DNA of 24,068 bases from an uncultured Ellagibacter sp. GTDB taxonomy: Bacteria; Actinomycetota; Coriobacteriia; Coriobacteriales; Eggerthellaceae. Positions 14,723 to 21,440 of this stretch are shown piece after piece. The DNA is taken from positions 1-24,068 of the forward strand of contig NZ_CAKUAL010000030.1 in the NCBI RefSeq assembly GCF_934636505.1, given 5' to 3'. Numbering within the stretch: the stretch's first letter is position 1; each line of letters opens with the position of its first letter. A program made the translations under genes and the position numbers. The notes beneath the pieces were generated by a model. It was not told where the DNA came from and made no database searches. It saw nothing but the letters and a program-made list of their open reading frames with translations.

Positions 14723-15787
14723 TTATCCGATCACGAATTGAAGGTTGGTGGTTCCCATGACGATGCGCTCGCCGCCCTGCAGCACCTGCGAGGTGATCTG
14801 GCGGCCGCTCACGAGCGTGCCGTTCGTGGAGCCGAGGTCGGTGAGAACCCACACGCCCGGCTGCTCGAAGCGCAGCTCAGCGTGCGTGCGGCTCGCGTTG
14901 ATGTCGGGGATGACGATGTCGCAGTTGGACTCGCGGCCGATGAGCTGGCGCGCGGAGGAAAGCGGGAACGTCTTGCCGTGCGTCGTGTCGATGAGCGCGG
15001 CGCCGCCTTGCTGGGCGCGAGGCTGCTCGCGGCGCGCTGCTTCCTGCGGGAAGACCATGGTCTGGGGCGCTCCTTGCGCTGCGGCACCCGCGATTGCGGC
15101 GCCTGCGCCGGCGAAGGATTCCTCTCGGTTCATCGGGGGCTCTGCCCAGCCGGGTTCTTCCTGCGACTCGAAGGGCTGGTCGTCGTCGTAGTTGTCGTAA
15201 TCGTCGTAGCCATCGTAGTTGTCGTAGTCGTTGTAGTCGGAATAGCCCTCGTCTTCGGCGTAGTCGTCGTATGCGGGCTGATCGTAGCCACCGGCGTACG
15301 GGGCGGCCTGCGGCTGAGGGGCATATCCGCCAGCGGGGGCGCCGTAGCGGTTGGCCGCCGGCGCGGCGCCGATGCCGTAGCGCGCCATCTCCTCGGCGCG
15401 GAGCTGCGCGATGAGGGGTGCGGCGACGGGCTCTGCCACCACGTCGAACTTGCCGTGGCGAAGGCCCTCGTCGACGATGAAGCGTACGAGCGGCTGCCCG
15501 TCCATGAGGAGTCCCTCTTCGGCTGCCTTCGCGGCAAGGTAGGTCTCGGTCTCGCCCGCGAGGGTGGGGTAGTAGCCGAACAGGCGCTCGTCATCGTCGG
15601 CGTTCACAAGCACGGTGTAGAGCGTAGGAGCGTATTGCTTCCCCGCGCCGACCATCTTGTTGCGGCGCATCTGTTTTTCCGCCTTCTTGGCAATCTGCAC
15701 GGGCGACAACGGCGAGTTCGTCATTTTGTCGGCTGCGCCCTCGAACGTGTCTTCCATTTTGCCTTCGAATTTGGACAGGAAGCCCAT
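14723..15787 (-). CDS. fhaA: FhaA-type protein: DUF3662 domain plus FHA domain
   Basis: I choose the ATG at 15787, which follows AAGGAG by 5 nt and begins MGFLSKFEGKMED, the usual DUF3662 (FhaA N-terminal) start; an upstream in-frame start at 15874 adds 29 unrelated residues. The 354-residue product has the DUF3662 domain (about 1-130), an Ala/Gly/Pro/Tyr linker, a striking Tyr/Asp/Asn repeat segment (about 172-213), and a C-terminal FHA domain (about 265-354) with LIGRESNCDIV, ASRTHAEL and DLGSTNGTLVSG. It should bind phosphorylated partners of PknB in the wall-synthesis machinery. It is the first gene of the five-gene minus-strand cluster. Confidence 0.93.
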   Translation of the reverse strand: MGFLSKFEGKMEDTFEGAADKMTNSPLSPVQIAKKAEKQMRRNKMVGAGKQYAPTLYTVLVNADDDERLFGYYPTLAGETETYLAAKAAEEGLLMDGQPLVRFIVDEGLRHGKFDVVAEPVAAPLIAQLRAEEMARYGIGAAPAANRYGAPAGGYAPQPQAAPYAGGYDQPAYDDYAEDEGYSDYNDYDNYDGYDDYDNYDDDQPFESQEEPGWAEPPMNREESFAGAGAAIAGAAAQGAPQTMVFPQEAARREQPRAQQGGAALIDTTHGKTFPLSSARQLIGRESNCDIVIPDINASRTHAELRFEQPGVWVLTDLGSTNGTLVSGRQITSQVLQGGERIVMGTTNLQFVIG

Positions 15788-16007
15788 CTCATCTCCTTCG
15801 CGCGGTGTTTTCGAAGTCTCCATGTTGCCACAAAGCGGGCAAGAGGGCTCAAGCTTTACCGAATTGTCACTCAATCAGCGGATTCGCGTCGGGAAAACAC
15901 AGGGGAACGGAAGGCGGCGGGGCGGGTGCGCGAGCGGCTCGCGGCGGGCGCGACTCGTTTCGGCGCCCTCGCTCTGCGCAAGCTGTGGCGCGGGCGCACG
16001 GTATCGA
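15788..16007. other. Divergent intergenic region between fhaA and isochorismate synthase
   Basis: This region must contain the fhaA operon promoter on the minus strand, though I see no clear -35/-10 pair for it. A 15-nt palindrome, CGCGAGC-G-GCTCGCG (15929-15943), sits in the middle and could be an operator. Confidence 0.5.
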
Positions 16008-16013
16008 TATAAT
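16008..16013 (+). promoter_or_regulatory. -10 box of isochorismate synthase
   Basis: A perfect TATAAT lies 32 bp upstream of the ATG. Transcription would start near 16020, which rules out the upstream in-frame TTG at 16013. The -35 region is GC-rich and poor. Confidence 0.6.
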
Positions 16014-16045
16014 TGGCGGCAACAAGTTTCCCGAAAGGATTGCCC

Positions 16046-17293
16046 ATGACTCGCGTGTACACGTATTCCCAGCCCATCGATTCCGACATCGTCGACGGGT
16101 TCTGCCTTTTGCAGAAGGGCTTCACCGACCAGTTCGTCTACTACGACAAGCAAAGCGCGAACCGCTACATGGGCTTGGGGCGTTGCATTGCGTTGCCGCA
16201 GATGGAAGGCGTGGAATACGAAATCGAGGGTCCCATCGACCAGCCGCCCGTGTTCTTCTCGTTCAACCGCTTCGACGCAGAGAATCCCAAGGCCACCGAC
16301 GAGCTCTTCGAGGCCTTCCCGCGCCTTCGGTTCATGCTGCCCGAAGTGGTGCTTGTGGAAAACGAGCGCGGGCGCATGTTACAAGTGAACAGCCTCTCCC
16401 CCGTGTATCCGGGCCGCATCGCGCGTTTCGCGCGCCAGGTGGCAGGCGCCCCGCGCCGCGAGCGCGTGGCGGTGTCGTTCACGTTGGAGCGCGACTCTCG
16501 CGAGCAGTGGCGATCGGAAGTGGACGCCGCGCTTTCGGCGATTCGCTCGGGGCGCGTTGGCAAGGTGGTGCTCTCGCGCAGGCAGAGGCTTCGCGCCGAG
16601 CATCCGTTCTCCTCGAAGGATTTGCTGGTGAACTTGATCGACGGCGATGCGCGCGGCACGGTGGTGCTCTACCGCTACGCCGACGTGTTCTTCTGCGGCT
16701 GCACGCCCGAGCTGCTCGTTCGCAAGCGCGGCCAACAGCTCGAGAGCATGTGCCTGGCGGGGACGTGCCCCGCTTCAGAGGACCCTGATCGCGCTCGCGA
16801 GCTGGCAAGCGAGCTTATGGCGGACGAGAAGAATCGCGCCGAGCACGAGCATGTCGTCCACTTCATGCGCGAGGTTCTGGGGCGCATCTGCTATGACGTG
16901 CGCATCCCGCGCGAGCCGCAGATTCTCTCGCTGCGCCACGTGCAGCACCTCCACACCCCGGTGAGCGCGAAGGTGCTCGAGGGCGTGAACCTGCCCGAGC
17001 TCGTGGGCAATCTGCACCCCACGCCTGCGGTGGCGGGCACGCCTGTTGGCGAGGCGAAGATGCTCATCCGCCAGATCGAGTCGTACAACCGCGGGTTCTT
17101 CGCGGGTGCGTGCGGTTACATCGACGGCGCAGGTGACGGTGCATTTTCGGTCGGTCTTCGCACGGGCGTGTTCGATGGGGAAGGTGGCTGGGTGTACGCT
17201 GGGTGCGGCATCGTCGAGGGCAGCGTGGCCGACGACGAGTTCGACGAGATCGACATGAAGCTCAAGACCATCTTAAGCGCGTTCGGAGAATAG
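16046..17293 (+). CDS. menF: Isochorismate synthase
   Basis: The 415-residue product is a chorismate-utilising enzyme that converts chorismate to isochorismate, the first committed step of menaquinone synthesis and also of catechol siderophores. Diagnostic segments are GKVVLSRRQRL, with the base-forming Lys; SMCLAGTCP, like EntC's PLAGS loop; LHPTPAVAGTP; YNRGFFAGACGY; and YAGCGIVEGS. The start is ATG at 16046 with AAAGGA 6 nt upstream, downstream of a TATAAT box. Domain extent is complete for the MenF/EntC/DhbC family; there is no isochorismatase or lyase domain. menD lies 4 kb downstream, so a menaquinone role is more likely than a siderophore role, although the next operon is a siderophore-type importer. 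Confidence 0.9.
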   Translation: MTRVYTYSQPIDSDIVDGFCLLQKGFTDQFVYYDKQSANRYMGLGRCIALPQMEGVEYEIEGPIDQPPVFFSFNRFDAENPKATDELFEAFPRLRFMLPEVVLVENERGRMLQVNSLSPVYPGRIARFARQVAGAPRRERVAVSFTLERDSREQWRSEVDAALSAIRSGRVGKVVLSRRQRLRAEHPFSSKDLLVNLIDGDARGTVVLYRYADVFFCGCTPELLVRKRGQQLESMCLAGTCPASEDPDRARELASELMADEKNRAEHEHVVHFMREVLGRICYDVRIPREPQILSLRHVQHLHTPVSAKVLEGVNLPELVGNLHPTPAVAGTPVGEAKMLIRQIESYNRGFFAGACGYIDGAGDGAFSVGLRTGVFDGEGGWVYAGCGIVEGSVADDEFDEIDMKLKTILSAFGE

Positions 17294-17360
17294 GGCGGGT
17301 TGCGGCCGTCTTTCTTGCGGTGAGAACTTGCCGAGTGCGCGCCAACAATCATACATAAAA

Positions 17361-17384
17361 TAGAATAACCTATTATTAGAATAA
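17361..17384. repeat. Tandem TAGAATAA repeats, possible operator or UP-like element
   Basis: TAGAATAA occurs at 17361-17368 and 17377-17384, exactly 16 bp apart, each followed by a C-containing dinucleotide pair. AATAA and TTATT around CCTA give an additional small dyad. It lies about 105 bp upstream of the promoter. Confidence 0.5.
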
Positions 17385-17448
17385 TCCGTACTGAGAAATA
17401 TCGCCATCCACCTGGGGGTCCTCTTCGTTGTACGTCTCACAATCGTCC

Positions 17449-17467
17449 CTATTTCGGGATATTCCCG
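17449..17467. promoter_or_regulatory. Candidate operator of the ABC importer operon
   Basis: CGGGA-TAT-TCCCG (17455-17467) is a dyad ending 1 bp before the -35 hexamer. The decamer TATTTCGGGA occurs at 17450-17459 and again at 17494-17503, where it overlaps the -10. This arrangement suits a repressor acting on the promoter. I do not recognise it as a standard Fur or DtxR box. Confidence 0.45.
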
Positions 17468-17468
17468 T

Positions 17469-17497
17469 TTGTGTAATTCTGCATATTTGTCTATATT
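17469..17497 (+). promoter_or_regulatory. Promoter of the ABC importer operon
   Basis: TTGTGT (17469-17474) and TATATT (17492-17497) are separated by exactly 17 bp. Transcription would start near 17504, about 24 nt before the GTG start codon. Confidence 0.65.
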
Positions 17498-17527
17498 TCG
17501 GGAGTAGCATTATTCGAAGGGAACGAT

Positions 17528-18568
17528 GTGCCGAAACTCGAGGGAACAGATACGGGGAGAAGAATCTCCCTGCGCGAAGATTTCGTCATCATGGCTCTTG
17601 CCGTGATCTTGATTGCCATCACGGCGGTCTCGCTTATGCTCGGCAAATTCCCCATCGAGCCCCATGAGGCCATTTGCATGCTGCTTGGCCAGGTATTTCC
17701 CATCGACCAGTTCTGGACGAACCAGCAGCAGACGCTGTTCTTCAATGTTCGTCTTCCGCGCATCTTGCTCGCGCTTATGGTGGGGTGCTGCCTTGCGGCC
17801 GCAGGTGCGGCGTTCCAGGGAACCTTCCAAAACCCGCTCGTGTCGCCCGATATCCTGGGCGCGTCCCAAGGCGCGGCGCTTGGAGCCGCTATCGCCATCC
17901 TCTTGGGGGCGAGCGCGTTTGCCACAAGCTTGTTCGCGTTCTGCTTCGCTATCGCGACGGTGTTTCTCGTGCTGCTCATATCGAGCCGGGCGAAGGGGAA
18001 CCGCATCCTTGTCGTGGTGCTCGCGGGCGTTATGGTGAGCTCGCTGTTCCAGGCGGGCGTCTCGTTCACCAAGCTGATCGCAGACCCCACCGATCAGCTT
18101 CCTGCTATCACGTATTGGCTGATGGGAAGTTTGACGAGCGCCAAGATGTCCGATGTTACGCTGGTCGCTGCCCCGATGATCATCGGGTGCGTCGTGCTGT
18201 TCGCCATGCGCTGGCGCATCAACATCCTTACCATGGGCGACGACGAGGCCGCCACGATGGGCGTGAACGCCAAGCGGATGCGCGTCGTCGTTCTGCTTGC
18301 GGCCACTCTTGTCACCGCGTCGAGCGTGGCGGTGTCGGGCATGGTGGGCTGGGTCGGTCTGGTCATCCCGCATTTGTGCCGCATGCTCGTGGGCTGCGAC
18401 TATCGCAAACTTTTGCCGGCGAGCATGCTTATGGGCGCGAGCTTCCTTTTGCTTGTGGACGACATCGCGCGCCTTGTGGCCACGTCCGAGATTCCCATCG
18501 GCATCCTGACCGCGTTCGTCGGCGCGCCGTTCTTCCTCTATCTCATCACGAGGGAGCGTAAGATTTGA
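17528..18568 (+). CDS. FecCD-family ABC importer permease
   Basis: The 346-residue product is a BtuC/FecCD-type permease with about ten hydrophobic helices. Recognisable segments include NVRLPRILLALMVGCCLAAAG, FQGTFQNPLVSPDILG, and the late GWVGLVIPHLCRM followed by LLVDDIAR. The start is GTG with GAAGGGAA upstream, giving MPKLEGTD. The gene overlaps the ATPase gene by four bases (TTGA). The family imports ferric siderophores, haem, cobalamin or, in MolB-type members, molybdate; the permease sequence alone does not tell which. Confidence 0.93.
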   Translation: MPKLEGTDTGRRISLREDFVIMALAVILIAITAVSLMLGKFPIEPHEAICMLLGQVFPIDQFWTNQQQTLFFNVRLPRILLALMVGCCLAAAGAAFQGTFQNPLVSPDILGASQGAALGAAIAILLGASAFATSLFAFCFAIATVFLVLLISSRAKGNRILVVVLAGVMVSSLFQAGVSFTKLIADPTDQLPAITYWLMGSLTSAKMSDVTLVAAPMIIGCVVLFAMRWRINILTMGDDEAATMGVNAKRMRVVVLLAATLVTASSVAVSGMVGWVGLVIPHLCRMLVGCDYRKLLPASMLMGASFLLLVDDIARLVATSEIPIGILTAFVGAPFFLYLITRERKI

Positions 18569-19350
18569 GTATAGATATCGAACATGTGAGCTTCTCCTAC
18601 GGGAAGCATCAGGTGCTGCGCGACGTGAATGCGAGCATTCCGGACGGTGTGCTCGTGAACGTGCTCGGGCCCAACGGCGTGGGCAAGTCGACGTTGTTTC
18701 GCTGCATCCTGTGCCTGAACAGCGATTATGAGGGAGTCATTCGCGTAAACGGCAAGGATTTGCGCGATCTTTCGGTGCGCGAGCGCGCGCGGGAAATTTC
18801 CTATATCCCCCAAACCCACGCCCCTGTATACAACTACAAGGTGCGCGACGTCGTGCTCATGAGCACGGGCGCCGACGTGGGAATCTTCGGGACGCCTGGC
18901 CGCGAGCAGGTCGAGCGGGCGGAACAAGCGCTCGAGCGCATCGGCATCGGGCATTTGGCGGACCGTATGTACACCCACATTTCCGGCGGAGAGCAGCAGC
19001 TCGTCCTGATCGCCCGCGCGCTTGCCCAGAACGCGAAGACAATCGTGATGGACGAGCCCACGAGCGCGCTCGATTATGGCAACACCGTGCGCGTGCTGTC
19101 GTGCGTGAAGCAGCTTGCGCGCGAGGGACTTTCCATTGTGCAGTCAACTCATCAGCCTGACCAGGCGTTTCTCTTTGCTGATAAGACGCTCGTGGTATAC
19201 GGCGGCACCGTCGAGGCGTACGGCGACCCCAAGGATGTGATCACCGCCGAGTTGGTGGGGCGCATCTACGGTGTGGAGGTCGAGGTCAACTCGCTCTATG
19301 GCGACAAGGTGCGCGTATGCGTGCCTACAAGCGAAATCAGGGAAGAATAG
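18565..19350 (+). CDS. ABC importer ATPase, FecE/BtuD type
   Basis: The 261-residue ATPase begins at a TTG that overlaps the permease stop. All motifs are intact: Walker A GPNGVGKST (35-43), Q-loop in ISYIPQTHAP, signature SGGEQQ (about 140-145), Walker B IVMDEP, D-loop SALD, and switch His in QSTHQPDQ. It powers uptake with the preceding permease and the following lipoprotein. The intact motifs contrast with the degenerate PstB-like protein at 4361-5314. Confidence 0.94.
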   Translation: MSIDIEHVSFSYGKHQVLRDVNASIPDGVLVNVLGPNGVGKSTLFRCILCLNSDYEGVIRVNGKDLRDLSVRERAREISYIPQTHAPVYNYKVRDVVLMSTGADVGIFGTPGREQVERAEQALERIGIGHLADRMYTHISGGEQQLVLIARALAQNAKTIVMDEPTSALDYGNTVRVLSCVKQLAREGLSIVQSTHQPDQAFLFADKTLVVYGGTVEAYGDPKDVITAELVGRIYGVEVEVNSLYGDKVRVCVPTSEIREE

Positions 19351-19366
19351 GATGCAAGGAGGAAGA

Positions 19367-20506
19367 ATGGAGACGACGAAGAAGCGCGGCATCGGGTTCG
19401 CAATCGCGGCGACTGCGATGGCGCTCGCGCTCGCTTTTTCGCTTGCCGGATGCTCCGGCGGGCAGAAGGAGTCAAGCGACCAGAAAAGCGATGCGCAGGC
19501 CGAGGCGCCGGCAACGCGCACCTTCACGGACTCGCTCGGACGGGAAGTGGAGCTTCCTGCGCAGATCGATCGCGTGGCGGCTTCCGGCCCGCTCGCGCAG
19601 AACGTGCTATTGACGATCGCTCCCGAGAAGATGGTCGGCCTTGCAACTAAAATTGCGGACGATCAGGCAAAATACTTGGGTGGCGAATATGCGTCGCTTG
19701 ACGTTTTCGGCCAGATCTACGGCAGCAAGGGCGACTTCAACAAGGAGGCCGTCGCTGCAGCCGACCCGCAGGTCGTGATCGACGTGGGCGAGGCGAAAGA
19801 CGGAATGAAGGACGACCTCGACACGCTGCAGGAGCAAATCGGCATCCCCGTCGTCCATATCGCGTCGTCGCTTGATTCCTACGACACGGCTTACACGATG
19901 CTCGGCGAGCTTCTGGGCACCACCGATCGCGCGAAGGAGCTTGCGGACTACTGCAAGAAGGCCTACGACGAGACCACTTCGGTGATGGCGGGCATTCCCG
20001 AATCCGAGCGCGCGAACGTGCTTTACTGCGTGGGCGACTCCGGCCTCAACATCATCGCGAAGGGCGCTTACCAGGGAGGCGTCGTCGACATGTGCGCTAA
20101 CAACATCGGCGTCGTCGAGAAGGCGACCGGCTCGGGCACGGGCAACGAGGTGAGCTTCGAGCAGATCGCCAACTGGAACCCCGGTGTCATCCTGTTCGCC
20201 ACGAACGGCAAGGATGCGGGCGACTTCTACGAGGCCGCCGGTACCGATCCGACCTGGGCTTCTCTCGAGGCTATTCAGAGCGGTTCGTACTATCAGGTGC
20301 CGAAGACGCCCTACAACTGGCTGTCGAGCCCGCCGTCGGTGAACCAGGTGCTCGGCATGCAGTGGCTGCCCCGCGTGCTTTACCCAGGCAAGTTCTCCAC
20401 GAGCGTGACCGACGTGGCGAAGGATTACTACAAGACGTTCTACGGTTACGACCTTACCGATGCGGACATCGCTGAGCTTATGGCTCACGCCGTTCCGTCG
20501 AAGTAG
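19367..20506 (+). CDS. ABC importer substrate-binding lipoprotein (TroA/BtuF-like fold)
   Basis: The 379-residue product has a lipoprotein signal peptide: basic KKR, a hydrophobic stretch, and lipobox LAGC with C29 as the lipid-modified residue. A Ser/Gln/Asp/Glu-rich tether follows. The mature part opens with RTFTDSLGREVELP, the hallmark of the periplasmic-binding family for siderophores, cobalamin and related ligands, and continues with AAADPQVVIDVG and FEQIANWNPGVILF. The late PYNWLSSPPSVNQVLGMQWL segment is distinctive. The ATG at 19367 has AAGGAGG just 4 nt upstream and lies 16 bp after the ATPase gene. An in-frame start at 19271 would place the signal peptide internally. Ligand unknown; iron chelate, haem, cobalamin or molybdate are all possible. 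Confidence 0.93.
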   Translation: METTKKRGIGFAIAATAMALALAFSLAGCSGGQKESSDQKSDAQAEAPATRTFTDSLGREVELPAQIDRVAASGPLAQNVLLTIAPEKMVGLATKIADDQAKYLGGEYASLDVFGQIYGSKGDFNKEAVAAADPQVVIDVGEAKDGMKDDLDTLQEQIGIPVVHIASSLDSYDTAYTMLGELLGTTDRAKELADYCKKAYDETTSVMAGIPESERANVLYCVGDSGLNIIAKGAYQGGVVDMCANNIGVVEKATGSGTGNEVSFEQIANWNPGVILFATNGKDAGDFYEAAGTDPTWASLEAIQSGSYYQVPKTPYNWLSSPPSVNQVLGMQWLPRVLYPGKFSTSVTDVAKDYYKTFYGYDLTDADIAELMAHAVPSK

Positions 20507-20538
20507 GTTGCGAGCTGCTCCTTGCGAGCGGTGATGTT

Positions 20539-20575
20539 CGGGCCCGAGCGCTTTGCCGTCTCGGGCCCGTATTAT
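20539..20575 (+). terminator. Terminator of the ABC importer operon
   Basis: CGGGCCCGAG (20539-20548) and CTCGGGCCCG (20560-20569) form a perfect 10-bp stem with an 11-nt loop. The tail TATTATG is only partly T-rich. It lies 33 bp past the binding-protein stop. Confidence 0.7.
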
Positions 20576-20680
20576 GTAGTGGGATAGTTTGGAACGCGAA
20601 TTGCTCGCTTGGCCTGCGCGCCGGATACGCCCCGCATTTGGCGGGGTCGCGAGGCGAACGTGGCGGGTACGATTTTACGT

Positions 20681-21292
20681 TTAACGGGTCGCATCGAACG
20701 TGCGGCGAATCGCCTCTTCCGCATCTTGCGTGGGGCTTATGAGCGAGGGGTCGCCCCATACGGGCGCGAACCGTTCGCGCGCCAGGTCGACCAGCACGTC
20801 GCGCACCACGATGAGCGCGTGGGGGAAGGCAGGGTTGGGCCCCTCATCGAGCAGGGCGAGCGCGCTTGTGAGCCCCTGATTCCGCATGAGCTCGAGACGT
20901 CCGAGCTCGTCGACGACGAGCAGGCTTTGGCGTCCGTTGTGATGGGTGCTGGAGGCGATGAGGTCGAAATGGGCATTCACCTGCACTATCGCATCGTCGG
21001 AGATTTCCCATCCCAGCTGCATCTGCGCGCTTTGGCTGTTCGGGTCGAACGTTCCCTCGGCCTGCGCCAAATCGCGCCTGCGGGCGAAGGGAATGCGTTC
21101 GCCTTGCGGTAGGAGCAGGTTGTCGATGCCGAGCTTCTCGAACCCGTTGGCGTCGCCGTGTTCTGAGGGTACCCAGACGCCGGGCGCTACGACGCCCGCG
21201 CAGGGGATGCCGTCGGCGGCGAGCTTCCGACACGTGCTCTCGAGCCAGCGCGTCTTGCCTATCTGGATATCACCTGTCAGTATGAAAAGCAC
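20681..21292 (-). CDS. THEP1-like P-loop NTPase
   Basis: The product of about 203 residues has a P-loop, GDIQIGKT, near its N-terminus and a Walker B segment, LLVVDELGRLEL, matching the DE-G-hE pattern of the THEP1 nucleotide-triphosphatase family. The GTG at 21292 is chosen because GAGGAGG lies 5 nt upstream and a likely -10 box (21334-21339) sits further upstream. The family often starts immediately before the P-loop. In-frame starts at 21364 or 21607 would add 24 or 105 residues, the latter reading through menD. The in vivo role of THEP1 proteins is poorly known. It converges on the ABC importer operon and diverges from menD. A link to either is inference. Confidence 0.82.
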   Translation of the reverse strand: MLFILTGDIQIGKTRWLESTCRKLAADGIPCAGVVAPGVWVPSEHGDANGFEKLGIDNLLLPQGERIPFARRRDLAQAEGTFDPNSQSAQMQLGWEISDDAIVQVNAHFDLIASSTHHNGRQSLLVVDELGRLELMRNQGLTSALALLDEGPNPAFPHALIVVRDVLVDLARERFAPVWGDPSLISPTQDAEEAIRRTFDATR

Positions 21293-21333
21293 GCCGGCCT
21301 CCTCGCGTTCCCTTTTGCGTTGTCGTTGGCGAA

Positions 21334-21341
21334 AGTATACT
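21334..21341. promoter_or_regulatory. Palindromic -10 shared by the NTPase gene and menD
   Basis: AGTATACT reads TATACT on both strands. For the minus strand it places transcription start near 21327, 35 nt before the GTG of the NTPase gene. For the plus strand TTTTGC (21313-21318) lies at 17-bp spacing and transcription would start near 21348. Both assignments are tentative because the -35 hexamers are weak. Confidence 0.5.
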
Positions 21342-21364
21342 TCTTCAAGGTCGATTATCGGCAT

Positions 21365-21392
21365 GCCCCGCGAAAAAATGCGGTCGCGGGGC
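21365..21392 (+). repeat. Hairpin in the menD leader
   Basis: GCCCCGCG (21365-21372) and CGCGGGGC (21385-21392) form a perfect 8-bp stem around a 12-nt loop containing six A residues. In the proposed menD transcript it would sit about 17 nt from the 5' end and 48 nt before the start codon. Confidence 0.6.
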
Positions 21393-21440
21393 TGTTTCGC
21401 GCGGGCGTTTTCAGGCTCGGGCAAAGGAAGGTAATGCGAG

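Larger units (their letters stand above)
17294..17527. other. AT-rich regulatory region upstream of the ABC importer
   Basis: This 234-base gap contains a locally AT-rich block (about 17348-17400) in otherwise GC-rich DNA, two repeat types and a promoter, described separately. No gene is apparent. Confidence 0.6.

Noticed and set aside
14453..16012. 519-codon plus-strand ORF opposite fhaA/fhaB
   Set aside because: It is a low-complexity antisense shadow (Val runs opposite the Tyr/Asp repeats) and overlaps two clear FHA genes.
17361..17384. DtxR/IdeR or Fur box
   Set aside because: The TAGAATAA units are direct repeats with a 16-bp period and do not fit the inverted-repeat consensus of either regulator.
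17428..17667. 79-codon ORF upstream of the permease
   Set aside because: It crosses the promoter and enters the permease gene in the wrong frame, and there is no ribosome-binding site.
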